From Embiotoca jacksoni (lineage: Eukaryota > Chordata > Actinopteri > Embiotocidae): a stretch of 64,000 nt of DNA. The stretch spans positions 364,001-428,000 of the forward strand of contig JAKOON010000012.1 of NCBI GenBank assembly GCA_022577435.1, read 5' to 3'. The notes under the pieces were generated by a model that was given only the letters and a program-made list of their open reading frames with translations, was not told the DNA's origin and made no database searches. Of this stretch, positions 1 through 11,714 are shown one piece after another. A program made the translations under genes and the position numbers. Every line of letters begins with the position of its first letter. Position 1 is the first letter of the stretch.

Positions 1-839
1 ATCCCCGCGATCTGATTATTATGATAATCAAGTGACCCAGACCCCCTTTCTTGGCTCTTGTCTGCGGGGCTCTGGGCTCGGCGGTGACAGTAAAAGCTGA
101 TTTGCACGGTCTTCACCCCCTGGTCACATTCCTGGACTCCTCTGTATCAAAGAAGCAGACAATGAGAATAGTGGATGTGCGCACTTGATCCAGGCGCATG
201 AGCGGAGGCCGCAGTCTCCGCCGGGGGCTTTGTGTCAAACGAATACTAGTAGCCAGACAAGATTACATGAAACTTTTTATAATCCCACATGGTCCCCAAA
301 AACGGGGCTCAAAACGACACACTTGATACGTGAGTCTCCCGAATAGATCCACAATAGAGGCAGCAGAGGGGATGCTGAGTGTGTGGAGGCGCTCTTGGTG
401 CCAATTTATGCGTAATTAAGGAATTGATTGTGATTCTGGTCATCAGGGTTCATACTATATGAGAGTGATGGAACATATTTTGCTAATTCTGTTGGTTAAG
501 TCTCAAATATGAAATTAAATGAAAACATCCACAATGAACTGAGATGATTAGTTTCCAGGATTGTGATCCACGAGGGCAGAGAACTTGAGCTTGCTTATTC
601 ACGACCACGTATATGCGTTCATTTTTTTATTTTTTTTTAATATATTTTTTTTTAGAGGGTGGAGACAAAAACAGACCTGCATCGTGTCATAAAGGGGAGG
701 GTCTTGGTGGTGGTATATGTTTTTAGAGCAAGCATGTTTTAAGTTCATATTGCATCTGACGCGAGGAATGGCGAGCGTGCGGGGGACGGCGCGGGCAGGA
801 GGGAGGGGAGGCGAGATCCACCTCCGAGAGAAATAATGG
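1..839. other. Upstream region, no gene seen
   Basis: The sequence is AT/GC-mixed with a T-rich run near 623-652. It contains ATGAAACTTTTTATAATCCC and CAATTTATGCGTAATTAAGG, of the kind seen in enhancers. MEF2D is the expected neighbour on this side, but no MADS-box or other coding exon is visible. Confidence 0.4.
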
Positions 840-1031
840 GGATGATAATAAAAAAGGGGGAAAACCCGTCCGAGGGAAGCTGAATGGATGGAGCCAGAGA
901 GACGTCACGGCCAGCCGCAGCCATGAAGACCGTGCGGTCCAGCCTCCAGCGACTCAGTTGGTCTGCTTCTGCCGAGCCGCACGCTTCTCGGTTTTGGAGA
1001 GCGGACGCCGCAGCGACGAGCAGGCGACGGC
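840..1031 (+). promoter_or_regulatory. Candidate CpG-rich promoter and first exon of the mir-9 host transcript
   Basis: This is the first CpG-rich stretch upstream of mir-9. It has an ATAATAAAAAAG TATA-like motif near 846, a CRE-like GACGTCAC at 901-908, a run of CpGs through 1030, and a strong 5' splice site GGC|GTGAGT at 1031/1032. These suggest initiation near 875-890 and a first exon ending at 1031. An ATG at 923 with G at -3 opens a reading frame that stays open to the donor. This is inferred from signals only; C1orf61 is the human host at this locus, and fish counterparts are expected to be non-coding. Confidence 0.4.
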
Positions 1032-2408
1032 GTGAGTATGAAACATAATCTGTGTTTTCTTTCAAAAACGGGAGGGGGACAGGCGAAGGCATTTTCAGGA
1101 ATTTCGGCTAAGAATAACGGGAAGAAAGCGCGACGCGTATATACGTCGCCAACCTGCACACATAACGGAGCGGGATGCGTATGTCGTCTGGATGTGGCGG
1201 CGGCAGCAGCCGAATTCAGGCGCTGAGTGTTTGAGCAGCAGGTCCTCGGCTCTGAATTTAATATGATTTCGGATTTCTTGTCCGTTACATCCGGATGCTG
1301 TGAGGGGTGTAAAGTATAGAGGTGATATTTCAATCAGAACGGCAGCTGTTGAGGGCGAATACGAGATGGCAACATATGGCTCAGCACATTTTGTCTTTTA
1401 GTTCATGTTATATTTTCAGTCTGCATCATATGCTCTAAAGATTGAGTAATTTTTTTTATAATTAATTAATGTCTTAAGTGGAGATTGGAGTATTGCACAG
1501 GTCCAGAGAAAGGTCACATGTGAACATGCACAGTGCGTGTGTATGATGAAATACACAGAGCAACTTGTAATTTAGACCTTGTTTGTGTCTATTTAAGGGG
1601 AAAACTCCTCATTTTCCACAGCCTCACTGACGCATTATGCCCAGGCTTCATATGCGCCATTCACAGGGAGTCACAAAGGCCAAAAGGCGCTTCCAGCCTT
1701 GATTTCATTTCTCATACACACCTCCGGGCACTTAGCAGGGTCACTTATCCAGCTCTGCTCGCCGCTGCATCGGGAGATGCAGGCAGGTAACACATGGCAC
1801 CAAAATTTAAAAAAAATAAAATAAAAAAAAACCTACAAAATCGGACACAATCAGGATGTGGGGAAAGAAAGAAACCCGTTTTTGTCTTCTTTTTTTTCTT
1901 TCTTTTTTCCCCCAAATTAAGCTCTTGCAGGACTCTGTGCGGCTATGTGGCTCAGATATGTGGATTACCAGCAGACAGACCTGCAATGCATGCGTAATAA
2001 GACAAAGTGGTGGCGTTCACACCCATAGTTGGCGGATAAAGGCATCACAAGGCCAAATATCCAGTCCACACGTGTGCACCGAGCAGGCCTGATGCCGAGA
2101 ACACGTGTGCACCCCCCGGACACACCGGGGGAGAAAAACGGAGGCTGTTGGAGCTTTGAGGGGGGGTTGGAAGCAAAACATTTAAAACAAAAAATCTAGG
2201 ATTATGCAACGTTTCACATGATGGACATGAGAGTATTAATTTAAGTATGCAATGCGTGAGGAGAGGCAGAGGGTTAATCTGGAAATGAAAGCAACGTTTG
2301 CACAAAATTATCAGATTCACCTTAAATATGCAAGTTTCTGCTTTAATTTAGGGGAAATGTAGGTTATATAATTTTTTAAGTATTTATTTATTTACTGAAC
2401 TGGTTGCA

Positions 2409-2410
<2 letters not shown>

Positions 2411-2452
<42 letters not shown>

Positions 2453-2453
2453 G

Positions 2454-2525
<72 letters not shown>
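2411..2525. repeat. (AC)n microsatellite, 115 bp
   Basis: A long AC array, interrupted once by GCACGCACGCAC near 2449. It is the longest dinucleotide array in the window. Confidence 0.98.
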
Positions 2526-2527
<2 letters not shown>

Positions 2528-4675
2528 TAAAGTTGTGTGTGCCATTACAGTGTATTTTAGAGAACTAATTTTGCATCATCCACTGACTACAGTCATTAAT
2601 GTTCACAGAAGTAGACAGGAGATTGTGTGTTATTTTATTTTGAAAATCCACGATAATAGTAATGTTCTGTGTTAATACTCCTGAAGCATCACGCGGTCCG
2701 CACAGCTGAAGTCTGGGCGACACCTTTTCACGCCAATTATCATTATGTTTTTAAAGAACTTGTTTTTTTTCCTTCTTGGAGGAAAATAGAATTTACTGAC
2801 CGTTTTTATTGTTAAAAAAAGAAGTCTACAACATGCAAAATGGGGCGATCTGGCTGTGTAGTCAATTTGAAGAATAAAACGATCGTCTCTTTTTTCCAGG
2901 GATCCCTGGGGAGACATTCAGCGGCCTCACAACACGAGGCTTACTGTAGGTAATATGGGCTACAGCTCCCACTGTTACTCACATCACAACTATGGGATAT
3001 CTGGGTTAGAAAAATAGTAAGTTATCGTAAAGTTACATCCTGCATTTAATTATAGTTGTAAAGGAAAGTATTAACTTAATTAACACGGAGGATCAAATAG
3101 AAACGTTAAGTTCAAGATTTTACCACGAAATGATGAAAACACTTGAAGCCAAATATAATGTCACGACACAAACTAGTTTGTAAATTACATATCACGTCAG
3201 GGATGTTAGGTTCCTCGCACACGTCAATTGCAGACATTTAATTGCATAATTTCTACAACACGTCATATCCAGCTAATGAGTTGCACACACACGTACACAG
3301 TGTTACTGTTAACACACTTTGTGTGTCTGCTCAGCACAGATCCACAGTGTGTTGCCAACAGGTCTGCCTCACCTCAGTGTGCCATCTCTGTTCTTTCTGT
3401 ATTCACCTTAAAATATGGCTTTACCTCGTGCGTAAAATGCTTTTTGTCATGCGTAAAACTCCTGCGTAATTGCCTTTGTTGTCTCAAGACGCAGCACTCA
3501 TGAAAATTCAACCTGTGACATAAAATAGCATAAAAAGAAGCATTTTACTCGGAATGTATCACGTGGTTGTAATCGGATAAGACGTCATAATAGGAATCAT
3601 TTTCCTGCTAATCAGCTCTGCACCTTTGTATATTTTTTTTCCATTTGGATGTGGCAGATTTGTTGACGTCATGCAAGTCTTGGCCAATGGCATGGCCTGA
3701 TGAGATTTGTTTAAATGGGCTCAACTGATGCTTTAAATGTATTTGGAGATTTTTTTTTTCTGAGCTCATGTGAGTCAAAGAAAAGAGGTGATGTAACTGT
3801 GACATTATGATTTTGTTAATGTAATTTTTTTTTTAACTTTTGCAGAACAGAGACACTTAAAAATCTCCACAAGCTTCATTTTCTTATGCTTTTGATTCAT
3901 GAAAGACAGACATTATGGGGTAAAAAAAACTAACAGAAAAATATTTGAACTGTATCAGCCTAATAGAATGACATAAACTGCAGCACACTCACAAATAAGA
4001 CAGTGGTAATGAAGGGACTATTAATGATAATGGGGAAATAACTGCAATCCACATATAATTATTTTCCTCTTTTTCCAGCTTGGAAATTGTGAAAATATAT
4101 TTGCACTATAAAGGAGTCATATAACTCACAGCACGTGCTGCACAGAATACAAGTTTTTATGTTAATATTGTACCGTTGGCATATGAAATAATATTGTGAC
4201 AAATTACTGAGGAATTAAAAAAAATACATTAAGCACTAAATTAATAGTAAGGTGAATGAAACAGTATTTAAATAGATTAGATAAAACATTTTTAAGCTTT
4301 GAAAACAATATGTATTTTTATATTTGAAATTTAAAAAATGCTGTCGGTTTTTGTTGTAGCTTTAAATACTATAAAATACAATGACACAGAAAGAACACTG
4401 AAATTGTACTATTATGTAATCAGGCTATTTTCTTAATATGTGGAAAAATTTGTCTTTTAACATTTTCTACGGGGAAATATGAATTATTTAGAATAGTAAA
4501 CTGTCTTACTGAGCTTTTTATGAAGTAAACCTGTTTATATTTTCACATGTGTGACTGCAGCTGTGAGTGTATGCATGACTGCATGTATCTGTGCATTCAT
4601 AGCGAAAGCCTGGGTGAGTGTCTGATGCTGTCTGCAATTATGCATTAAACACGTGAAAGTACACACAGTGTGTGA

Positions 4676-4678
<3 letters not shown>

Positions 4679-4715
<37 letters not shown>
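4679..4715. repeat. (GT)n microsatellite
   Basis: About 18 uninterrupted GT units. Confidence 0.97.
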
Positions 4716-4716
<1 letters not shown>

Positions 4717-6105
4717 TCCAGTGAAGCAGCATTCTGGGAGTTGAGGCATGTTTCTGCTCTTAGAGGGCCTCGCTTTGTCCTCGTGGATCGAAACAAAGCA
4801 CCTTGACGAAGATCGGGATCGTTGTTACTTTGACAGCTTTCCAGCTTTGGCAACGTTACATCTTTTTCTTACAGACAGTGTAGAAGAATAATAGCAGTTA
4901 TTGTAACCTGGAGGGAGAACAATGCCAAGAGGATTTGTTGTTTGCCAATGGGGAAATAGCCATTTCTGCTAACGCCTGTATGTTGCCAGTCAAGTCGTGT
5001 ATGAGTGTTCAGATTTTGGGTGTGTGTGATGGAGGGCGAGAATATTCTGTGCCTCGCCCTCCTCTGTCACTCTCCCTCTCACTCTCTCCCAGTATATCTC
5101 CATCTTTCTCTCTCATTGCTTTCAGTCGGTACTTGGCGTTGGTGGGGGAGGAGCCTGCCACAACAGGGATCTGGGCACACAGAGCAGCTTTAATTAGATG
5201 GGGCCTCGTGCCATGTGCCACCACCGCATGTGTGAGAGAGAGTGTGTGTTACAGCATTGTCTACGCCCGCACATATAAGGATGTGTTTCGTGTGTGTTTA
5301 GCCTTCATTTTTGCGAGTTTTTTGGACCCGTTTGGATGTTAAAGGGTATTTCTAGCGCATGTTGTTTCCGTCTTATGTAAGAACATTTTTCTTTACGTGT
5401 GTGCATGCGCATTGTAAACCCCTGCATCCCTAGCTTTGGCGCCAAACCTCGAGCGTTGTGCCGACCGCTTTGGCATCAGATAATGTAAATGAAGACAAAC
5501 CAGTTTCTTTTGTAGTCAAACAGCCAGGATCTTCTTTTAATTTAAAAATGCATTTGGGTCATGGCAGGGGGCGGCGTTTGAAGCCATCACCCACCTATGG
5601 AGCCAGTCAGCGGGTGAGGCGGGTGCGCCATAGGGATGGGCGCCAGGCCGAAGATGGGAAGGTTGGCGCCACAGCCGGTTTGGACTGGTTGGACAACTCA
5701 TGCTCTTTTTTTTCTTTTTTTTTTTAAATTGGTGCCTCTTGCTGATTGTTTGACTTGTGGAGTTTTTGATATACAGGCATTACTCACAAGCCAATCAAAG
5801 CCTTTCGGTGGACAAAGGGAGGTTTCCTATTGGTTGAGGTGGTTTGAGGCGGGGTGAGGGGCCACTTGGTGACATCACAGAATGAAGGGTCAGGACATTT
5901 AAGGGCTGCTGTAGGTTTAGTCAGGAAAAAAAGGCCCGAAGGCATAAGAGTAACGTCTTTGTTGGCTTTGAATACCGTTGGATTTTTTTTTGAATTTTAA
6001 CTCGATCCCAAGTTAGTTTGTAATCCTTCAAATTATATGCAATCAAAGAGATGGAGCCACATGATAATATACATTTTTATTAACAACCTTCTCCTCTGCT
6101 TATAG

Positions 6106-6160
6106 GTCAGAACTTGGCCCATGTTACTTTGCCTGCGGCTTGAGAGGATGGGTAGCCTTA
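6106..6160 (+). other. Candidate exon start just upstream of the mir-9 hairpin
   Basis: A good 3' splice site (ttctcctctgcttatag) ends at 6105, 55 bases before the hairpin. If used, mir-9 would be exonic in the primary transcript; if not, it lies in the intron between 1031 and 11445. No matching donor is obvious soon after the hairpin, so the evidence is one-sided. Confidence 0.25.
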
Positions 6161-6174
6161 GGGGTTGGTTGTTA

Positions 6175-6197
6175 TCTTTGGTTATCTAGCTGTATGA
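6175..6197 (+). ncRNA. mir-9: mature miR-9-5p
   Basis: This exact match to the animal miR-9-5p sequence has the seed CTTTGGT at bases 2-8. No variant base is present. Confidence 0.97.
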
Positions 6198-6213
6198 GTG
6201 ATGTACATTCTTC

Positions 6214-6235
6214 ATAAAGCTAGATAACCGAAAGT
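6214..6235 (+). ncRNA. mir-9: mature miR-9-3p (miR-9*)
   Basis: This matches the miR-9-3p arm (ATAAAGCTAGATAACCG at its start) and is placed opposite the 5p arm as expected for a Dicer product with 2-nt 3' overhangs. Confidence 0.95.
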
Positions 6236-6247
6236 AACAAGAATCCC

Positions 6248-9200
6248 ATTACACTCCTGAAAAGGCATCAAGACCCCATATGCGTCTTCCTCCCAAAAAA
6301 AAACAAAAAAAACACAAACTCGGCCAGAAGAAGTGAAACACGAGAAGAAAATGGATAACGTTTTAAAGAAGATGGGAGCGTAATGCAGCAAAAGGTAGTG
6401 TACACGATTTTTCTGTATCTGTTCTGTAACTGATTGAATGTGTATGTGAGTACATGTGCGCCTCCATTTAAACCCAGTTCTACCATGGGGCTCTGTCTAT
6501 ATTTGCTGTTTTGATCCATCACCTGCTAGAAAAGTGGAATACCGTTGTTAAACATATATAAATAAATGGGACATTGCCGCCCATATTCCCCACAGCTCTC
6601 TGCAGCCAGTGGCAGTGATCCATAACAGTAAGGTTGGTGCAACAGGATCATTTTTAATCTAATAAGCCCCATGATCCTTGTGTGTGTGGGGCTGCATGCA
6701 GGGGCTTAGTCTTAGTATCACATGGCCGGGGAGTGACGGGCCTGCTGAAAAAGACCCACACCGATTCACCAAAGCCGGTGGACTCTGACAAGTCGTTTAA
6801 CAACTCTGTGTTGGTTAATCAGTTTGCTGGCTAGTTTGGTCAAGGCTGTATTTATTTGGTTCCAGGAATTTCAGATTTACCGCTTGCAACTTTGGCATCA
6901 AGAGAACATGCACAAGGAAAAGAATGTTGGCCTTTTATATCATAGTAGCTGCATACGGTGCTATAAATTATACATATGTTCCAACTTGGATGGGATTGTG
7001 TGAGTTAAGAATGCTCCCTCCGAGTTAATCTGGCCCCCCAATGCCCCGCTGGCACCTAAGCGAAGAGACAAGAATTTATTTGAGGCCAGTTTTGTTAAGT
7101 TAGCCGTTGTTGATTTTTTTTTTTTTTTTTTCTCCTTCCCACCTACTTCTTTCGCCCCTTTTGCATGAAAAGCTGTTTGATTTGGGGTCCTGGCCGTTGT
7201 TTGATTTGACGTGACAGTTGGCTTGGTCGTGAATGGGCCGTGGCAAAGCCTCCATTGCATGAGGTGCTACCATGTGGAAAAGGCCTGACGGGATCTCGCT
7301 GAATGCTGCTGTGTGTGCGTGCAAGGCTCAGAGGGGGGAGTGGTCCAGGGGCAATCAAGCAGAAAGTACCCCCAATGACGAGATCCATGAGTGAGAGAAG
7401 GAGAACAATCTCACCCTTTGGGTTCTTTGCCTGGGCTCGTGGTGAGGAGTAATTGGTCAATCAGATCTTCAACCTCAAGGCCTCTGATGGCTGATTGAAG
7501 GTGTGATTTCTGTTCTGCCCATCTAAGCTAGAGGGTCACTCCTGCTGAGAAAGGCCACTGAGGATTGTTCGCTAGGTCTCCAGGCTCTGGTGCTACAAAG
7601 CTAGTAGTGAACTCCAATTGTAATACATATTTCACATGGTGGTTTTGCTGTCTCAACATGGCTCAACTAAAACGTCACCCTTGGGTTTGGATATATTCCG
7701 CTTGCCGTGGTTCAAATTCTAAACAGTTGTGCGGGGCTGATGTGAAATCCCTAAAAGCTTGTGTGGCAACCTCACCTCACAATGTCAATCGCTTCAAGCC
7801 CTGCGGTTGCGCCTGCCTGCTGCATTGCAGGTGCTGAGTGTGACATTTGAGCTCTGGGCTCGGCTAGTAAGAGAGAGGAACGAGGGCCTTGACAGGAAGT
7901 GACAGCCGGAGATGTCACTTTCTTGGATGGCACACAGAAGTACCTGGCTCCTTCTCTGTTGTGCTGCTACCGCCACTGCTGATGTGTTTTTATTACAGAG
8001 TAGAGACGTACGAGCATGGCATTGCTTTGATCTGCTATTGTACGTGACAGATTAATGATCGTTCCCGGGCCAAAATGCAAGCACTTGTCTCTCTGTGCAG
8101 GTGTCCTTTGCATTTATGAATTCAGCATCTAACAGGTATGAGCTGCGCAGATTTTGAGAGCACTGTAGAGATAAGTTGCCTCTCTTTGCTTCTTTTCTTT
8201 TGTGTCAGTTACGGGGTTGGGGCTAAGTGGGAACTGCAGTCTTGGACAGATTGTGTTTATACCCGAAGCAGTGCCCTGGGAGACGCATGTCATGGTGCAA
8301 ATGCTTTGTTCTGGCTCGGTGTGTGGCACAGTTATATCACTAACACTTCACACTGGGGACCCCGGAGTAGAAACCATCTTAGCTTATGCCTGCCCGAAAA
8401 AACGGCACAGAGATGGGAGAGTTCCTCAAAACCACCTTAGGGCCTTTGCTCTCTCGCTCTCTCTCTCTCTCTCTCCTCCTCTGTGTCCCATGGCAGTGTC
8501 TGAAATAGAAAGAGAGGCCAAAGAGAAAGGGTAGAGAAGGAAAAGAAGGCGGGGAGAGGAAAGAGAAAGAGAAGGAGGAGGGTGGTGGGGTTGTCTTAGC
8601 TTTCATGCACTGGGCAAGCAGATTTAGACTCCAAGTGTCAAATAGAAAAACAGCCATTGTGGTCGGGTCCTACTTTCCCCCCCACCAGTAGACTTTACAG
8701 TCAATAGAGCTAGTCCACTTGTCACAGAGGGACAATGCGCCCCTTTGCCTCCCTTTCAGGCCTGCCGGGTCCGAGCAGCCAGACAGTTCTCTGAATAAGA
8801 CCCAGTGATTCTTGCCCCCTTTTCTCTGCCTCTCTTTCTCTTGACGGAACACACCAACAGGGCTTGGAAAATGGCTTCACTGTTGGGACAGAGGCTGAGG
8901 CCAGACCCTGTTATTTTCTACAACACTGGCATCTCCCCCCCCCCCTCCCCCCTCCTTCCCTTATGCTCACAGAGAAATGAATGTATCTTAGGCAGTTGCA
9001 GAAGTCAATGGGCCTCTCCAGACAAAGGAGATTAAGTTTGGCAACTTAGCAGTAACAGGTGTACTTTGACTGTGCTCGGACCACAGGGGGGGGGGGGGGG
9101 GGGGTTGCTGCTGTTGTCTGACCCGTTACTCTCTTTGCTTCCCTGTTGGTTTTCAGCTGTGTGGAGATAAAGATGAGATGAGGGGTTGTTTTTTTTTAGA

Positions 9201-11146
9201 CGACAAGAACGCTTCAGACCTCGTCGATTTAGAAGTTTTCAGTCGAGCGTGCGTTTGGCCTGGCTGTCCAGCACTGTCCTCTTATCATTTTCACGGCTTT
9301 TGAAAATCAAGCTGCGGTTTGCCACATTTCTCCCGTGATTTGCCAAGTTCTCTCTAAAGGGATTCTGCAGATATCTTTAGATCTCGAGCAGTGCTCACCC
9401 AAGGGAGCAAGTTAAGGGTAAACAATGCGGGCACACAGAGAAGAAAGAAATATCAGAGGGAGTGCGGCACGGCACTGAAGCATGAATACATTTTCACATT
9501 TAGAACTGAGACAGTGATGTTTTAAGAGGGGGACTATCTTTCAAAGAGAACGAGCGAAGCCTTTTCTATCCATACCTTCAGTATTTTCAGCCACAATAAA
9601 TCAAGCCATTCAGCAGCAGTACAAACAGAGACACTCTCAGAGCCAGAGCAAAACAGTGCATGCATTTGTTTGTTTCAGTCATTAATAAAGCTTTTACCGA
9701 GAGCCTCGGTCCTCAGAAAAGCCCATTCTGGTGAAATGACTTGGCAAAGCATCCGATGGAGGGTCTGTTCAGACTGAAGCTGCTCCCGCTGCCATTGTCT
9801 AGCTCTCTCTCACACACCTACGAGCCCAGAGTAAGCACACAATTTCATTGTTGCGTGAGCTGTTAATATCAGAGGCTTCACAATAGAGCCCATTCGCCAT
9901 ATTTGCATAAGGCACTTTTCCAACAAGGACCCGGAGAGGGCTTGAAAGCTGGCCCACTCCAGTGCCAATGGCAAAAAAATGTCAAGTGCCAATTAGGAGA
10001 GGTTTGCCACCATTCAGTAGTACCCCACCCCTGTAGTCCTTCCCCTCCCTGCTTACACACCCCAACTCTCTCATACTCCAAGTCACCCCTGGTTTTTACC
10101 ACCTTATTCCCATTTCAGATGTAGCCTTCCCCTACTGACACCCAGAGACAAAAGCTGTCTCCTTTCCTCCGCTGGCTAATGGAGGATCCTTTCTGCTGTG
10201 CTCAGAGTATTAGCAAAATCAGACAGCGCGCTCAGCTCACCGATTAGTCAGCTTTCTTTGTTGATTACTTTGAATAGAAGGTTCGGGAACTGTGCAGCTA
10301 AAACCTGCGAGATACAGACTCCACCTGCTTGTGAATATTGAACTCGGCAAGCTGGGTGCATTGTGCTACGTCGGTTTTCGACTCGCAGGTTTTCGTGTGC
10401 AGGTGTGGGGTAATTGAGGGAATGGATTGTCACGCTCATTTTAAACAATTAAGAATTTCGTCTAATGTGGTCGATCCGTGTTCACGCTAATCGCATTTAG
10501 CCACCGGATGGCTTGCTTAAAGCTAATCATGCTCATTGTTTTGAAGTGAGGCGCATACGAACCACGGAGCATCCTATAATGAGAAAGGCTGCGGTAAGAC
10601 TACAACTCAGTACTTGAACTGAGAGCGCAGGCTTTGAGTCAGCTGTTAAGGCTAAAAGAAATGCACGTGGATTTACTGAAGCTACATCAAATCCAAGTTA
10701 GCTTAACTGGTGAGTTACTGAACAGCTGCTTGCAATTCTACCTATATTGAAAAAGCAGCTAATGCTTATCTGCAGCTGTCAGATGCAGCGTGCGCGGCGA
10801 CGGGAATTTAGAGCATCATCGGTGTTCTTGGATTTAAGCAACGCAGTGTCTGTGCTTGGACAGCCTTTGACATCAAAAGAAACTTGCATCCTGTAAAATG
10901 ACAAGGATGAAGTAAATTAAATAACAAAAATTGAGTCATAGACATAAAAGAAGGTAATCGTGTTTGCCCAATTGGGCTACCGTTGTTTTCCACAGAGCGT
11001 TTACCTAACTTACCGCCTCCTGCCACTCAAAAGGATTTTTCTCTTGTCCCTTTTTTCTCTTTCATTCTTTCATTCAATCTGTGTCGAGTTTTTTTTTTTT
11101 TTTTTCTTCTTCTTTCCCACCCTTGATTCTCAGATGGTTGGTTCTG
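6248..11146. other. Downstream flank of mir-9, no coding sequence
   Basis: Unique sequence dominates, with a poly-T at about 7115-7131, a TCTC run at about 8450-8474, C-runs near 8937 and a G-run at 9086-9104. Several unique stretches (7340-7460, 8040-8140, 9540-10270) look constrained by eye. No reading frame resembles a protein. Confidence 0.4.
9540..10270. promoter_or_regulatory. Possible mir-9-proximal regulatory sequence
   Basis: This unique stretch, 3.3-4 kb past mir-9, has ATATTTGCATAAGG near 9898, GCCACAATAAATCAAGCC near 9590 and CACCGATTAGTCAGC near 10238. No ORF in it looks coding. Its motif content and the absence of simple repeats suggest a constrained element. Confidence 0.22.
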
Positions 11147-11182
11147 ATTTGCATGCATTTGCATAATGAAAGTAATTTGCAT
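11147..11182. promoter_or_regulatory. Triple POU octamer cluster
   Basis: Three perfect ATTTGCAT octamers occur at 11147-11154, 11157-11164 and 11175-11182, all in the same direction within 36 bases. The octamer is bound by POU factors, including neural Brn and Oct proteins. The cluster lies 260 bases before the candidate host exon and 4.9 kb after mir-9, which fits a neural enhancer but does not prove one. Confidence 0.4.
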
Positions 11183-11220
11183 GCTCAGGGGCAGACTGTA
11201 CCATGAGAACAGACATGAAA

Positions 11221-11222
<2 letters not shown>

Positions 11223-11269
<47 letters not shown>

Positions 11270-11293
11270 CGCCCGTGTGTGTGTGTGTGTGTA
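11223..11293. repeat. (GT)n-(GC)n-(GT)n compound microsatellite
   Basis: GT units (11223-11260) are followed by a GC alternation (11261-11272) and more GT. All are alternating purine-pyrimidine, the type of sequence most able to adopt Z-DNA. It lies between the octamer cluster and the candidate exon at 11445. Confidence 0.97.
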
Positions 11294-11444
11294 TACACGC
11301 ATTCATGTGTATGGATGGCTTGGTTTGTATGCTTCTGTGAACTACACATGTGCGTTTTGATGGATAAACTATGTTTCTTAAAAAATTTTCTCCTCTTACC
11401 CTGTGATTTTTTTTTTTTCTCCCCTTCCCTGTTTTTCTGTGCAG

Positions 11445-11714
11445 GCTACCACACCACCACTGAAGGAGAGCTGGCAAAAGAAGACTGAAAAACAGAGAAT
11501 AAGGGGGAGGAGGGGTTGCTGTTGATTCTGCCCTCCCTCTCTCCTCGCCCTCCACTGCATCGCCTCTTCCCTCCTCCTCCTCCTCCTCCCTTCCTCCTCC
11601 ACTCCATCCTCAAGCAGACTGCCCCTTTTTCCTGTACAGCGAAAACGCAGCCCGCGCCACCATCTTAGAGCAACGCTGGCATGAAATGGAAGTGAGAAAG
11701 ACCAGTCAGTGCAG
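11445..11714 (+). ncRNA. Candidate internal exon of the mir-9 host transcript
   Basis: A long polypyrimidine tract (from 11407) and tctgtgcag give a strong acceptor, with exon start 11445. CAG|GTAACA at 11714/11715 gives a plausible donor, making a 270-bp exon. An alternative donor, GTGAGA, lies shortly upstream near 11691. The sequence is purine- and pyrimidine-rich with stops in several frames, so it looks non-coding except for a short open stretch to a TGA at 11486-11488. It lies on the mir-9 strand 5.2 kb past the hairpin. The call rests on splice signals alone. Confidence 0.35.

Larger units (their letters stand above)
1032..6105. other. Interval between the candidate promoter and mir-9, no coding sequence
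   Basis: CpG-rich to about 1240, then AT-rich. It includes a long CA array (2411-2525), a TG array (4679-4715) and many short T or A runs. Acceptor-like sites near 4079 and 4875 have no convincing partner. It would be the first intron of the host transcript if that model holds. Confidence 0.4.
6161..6247 (+). ncRNA. mir-9: mir-9 precursor hairpin (mir-9-1 type)
   Basis: The 23 bases at 6175-6197 are identical to miR-9-5p (starting TCTTTGGTTATCTAG), and 6214-6235 match miR-9-3p (ATAAAGCTAGATAACCG...). The arms pair with a 16-base terminal loop between them. Below the Dicer product the stem continues with TTGTTA (6169-6174) pairing TAACAA (6235-6240), then GGGGTT (6161-6166) with AATCCC (6242-6247) including one G-U pair. 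The sequence GGGGTTGGTTGTTAT before the mature arm is the same as in human mir-9-1, and the rhbg neighbourhood agrees. miR-9 is a conserved neural microRNA that times progenitor proliferation and differentiation, targeting mRNAs of Hes/her and other regulators. The strand is set by the 5p/3p order. Only which numbered fish paralogue this is remains uncertain. Confidence 0.97.

Noticed and set aside
1..839. Possible mef2d exon at the left edge
   Set aside because: mef2d is expected on this side, but no MADS/MEF2 coding sequence is visible.
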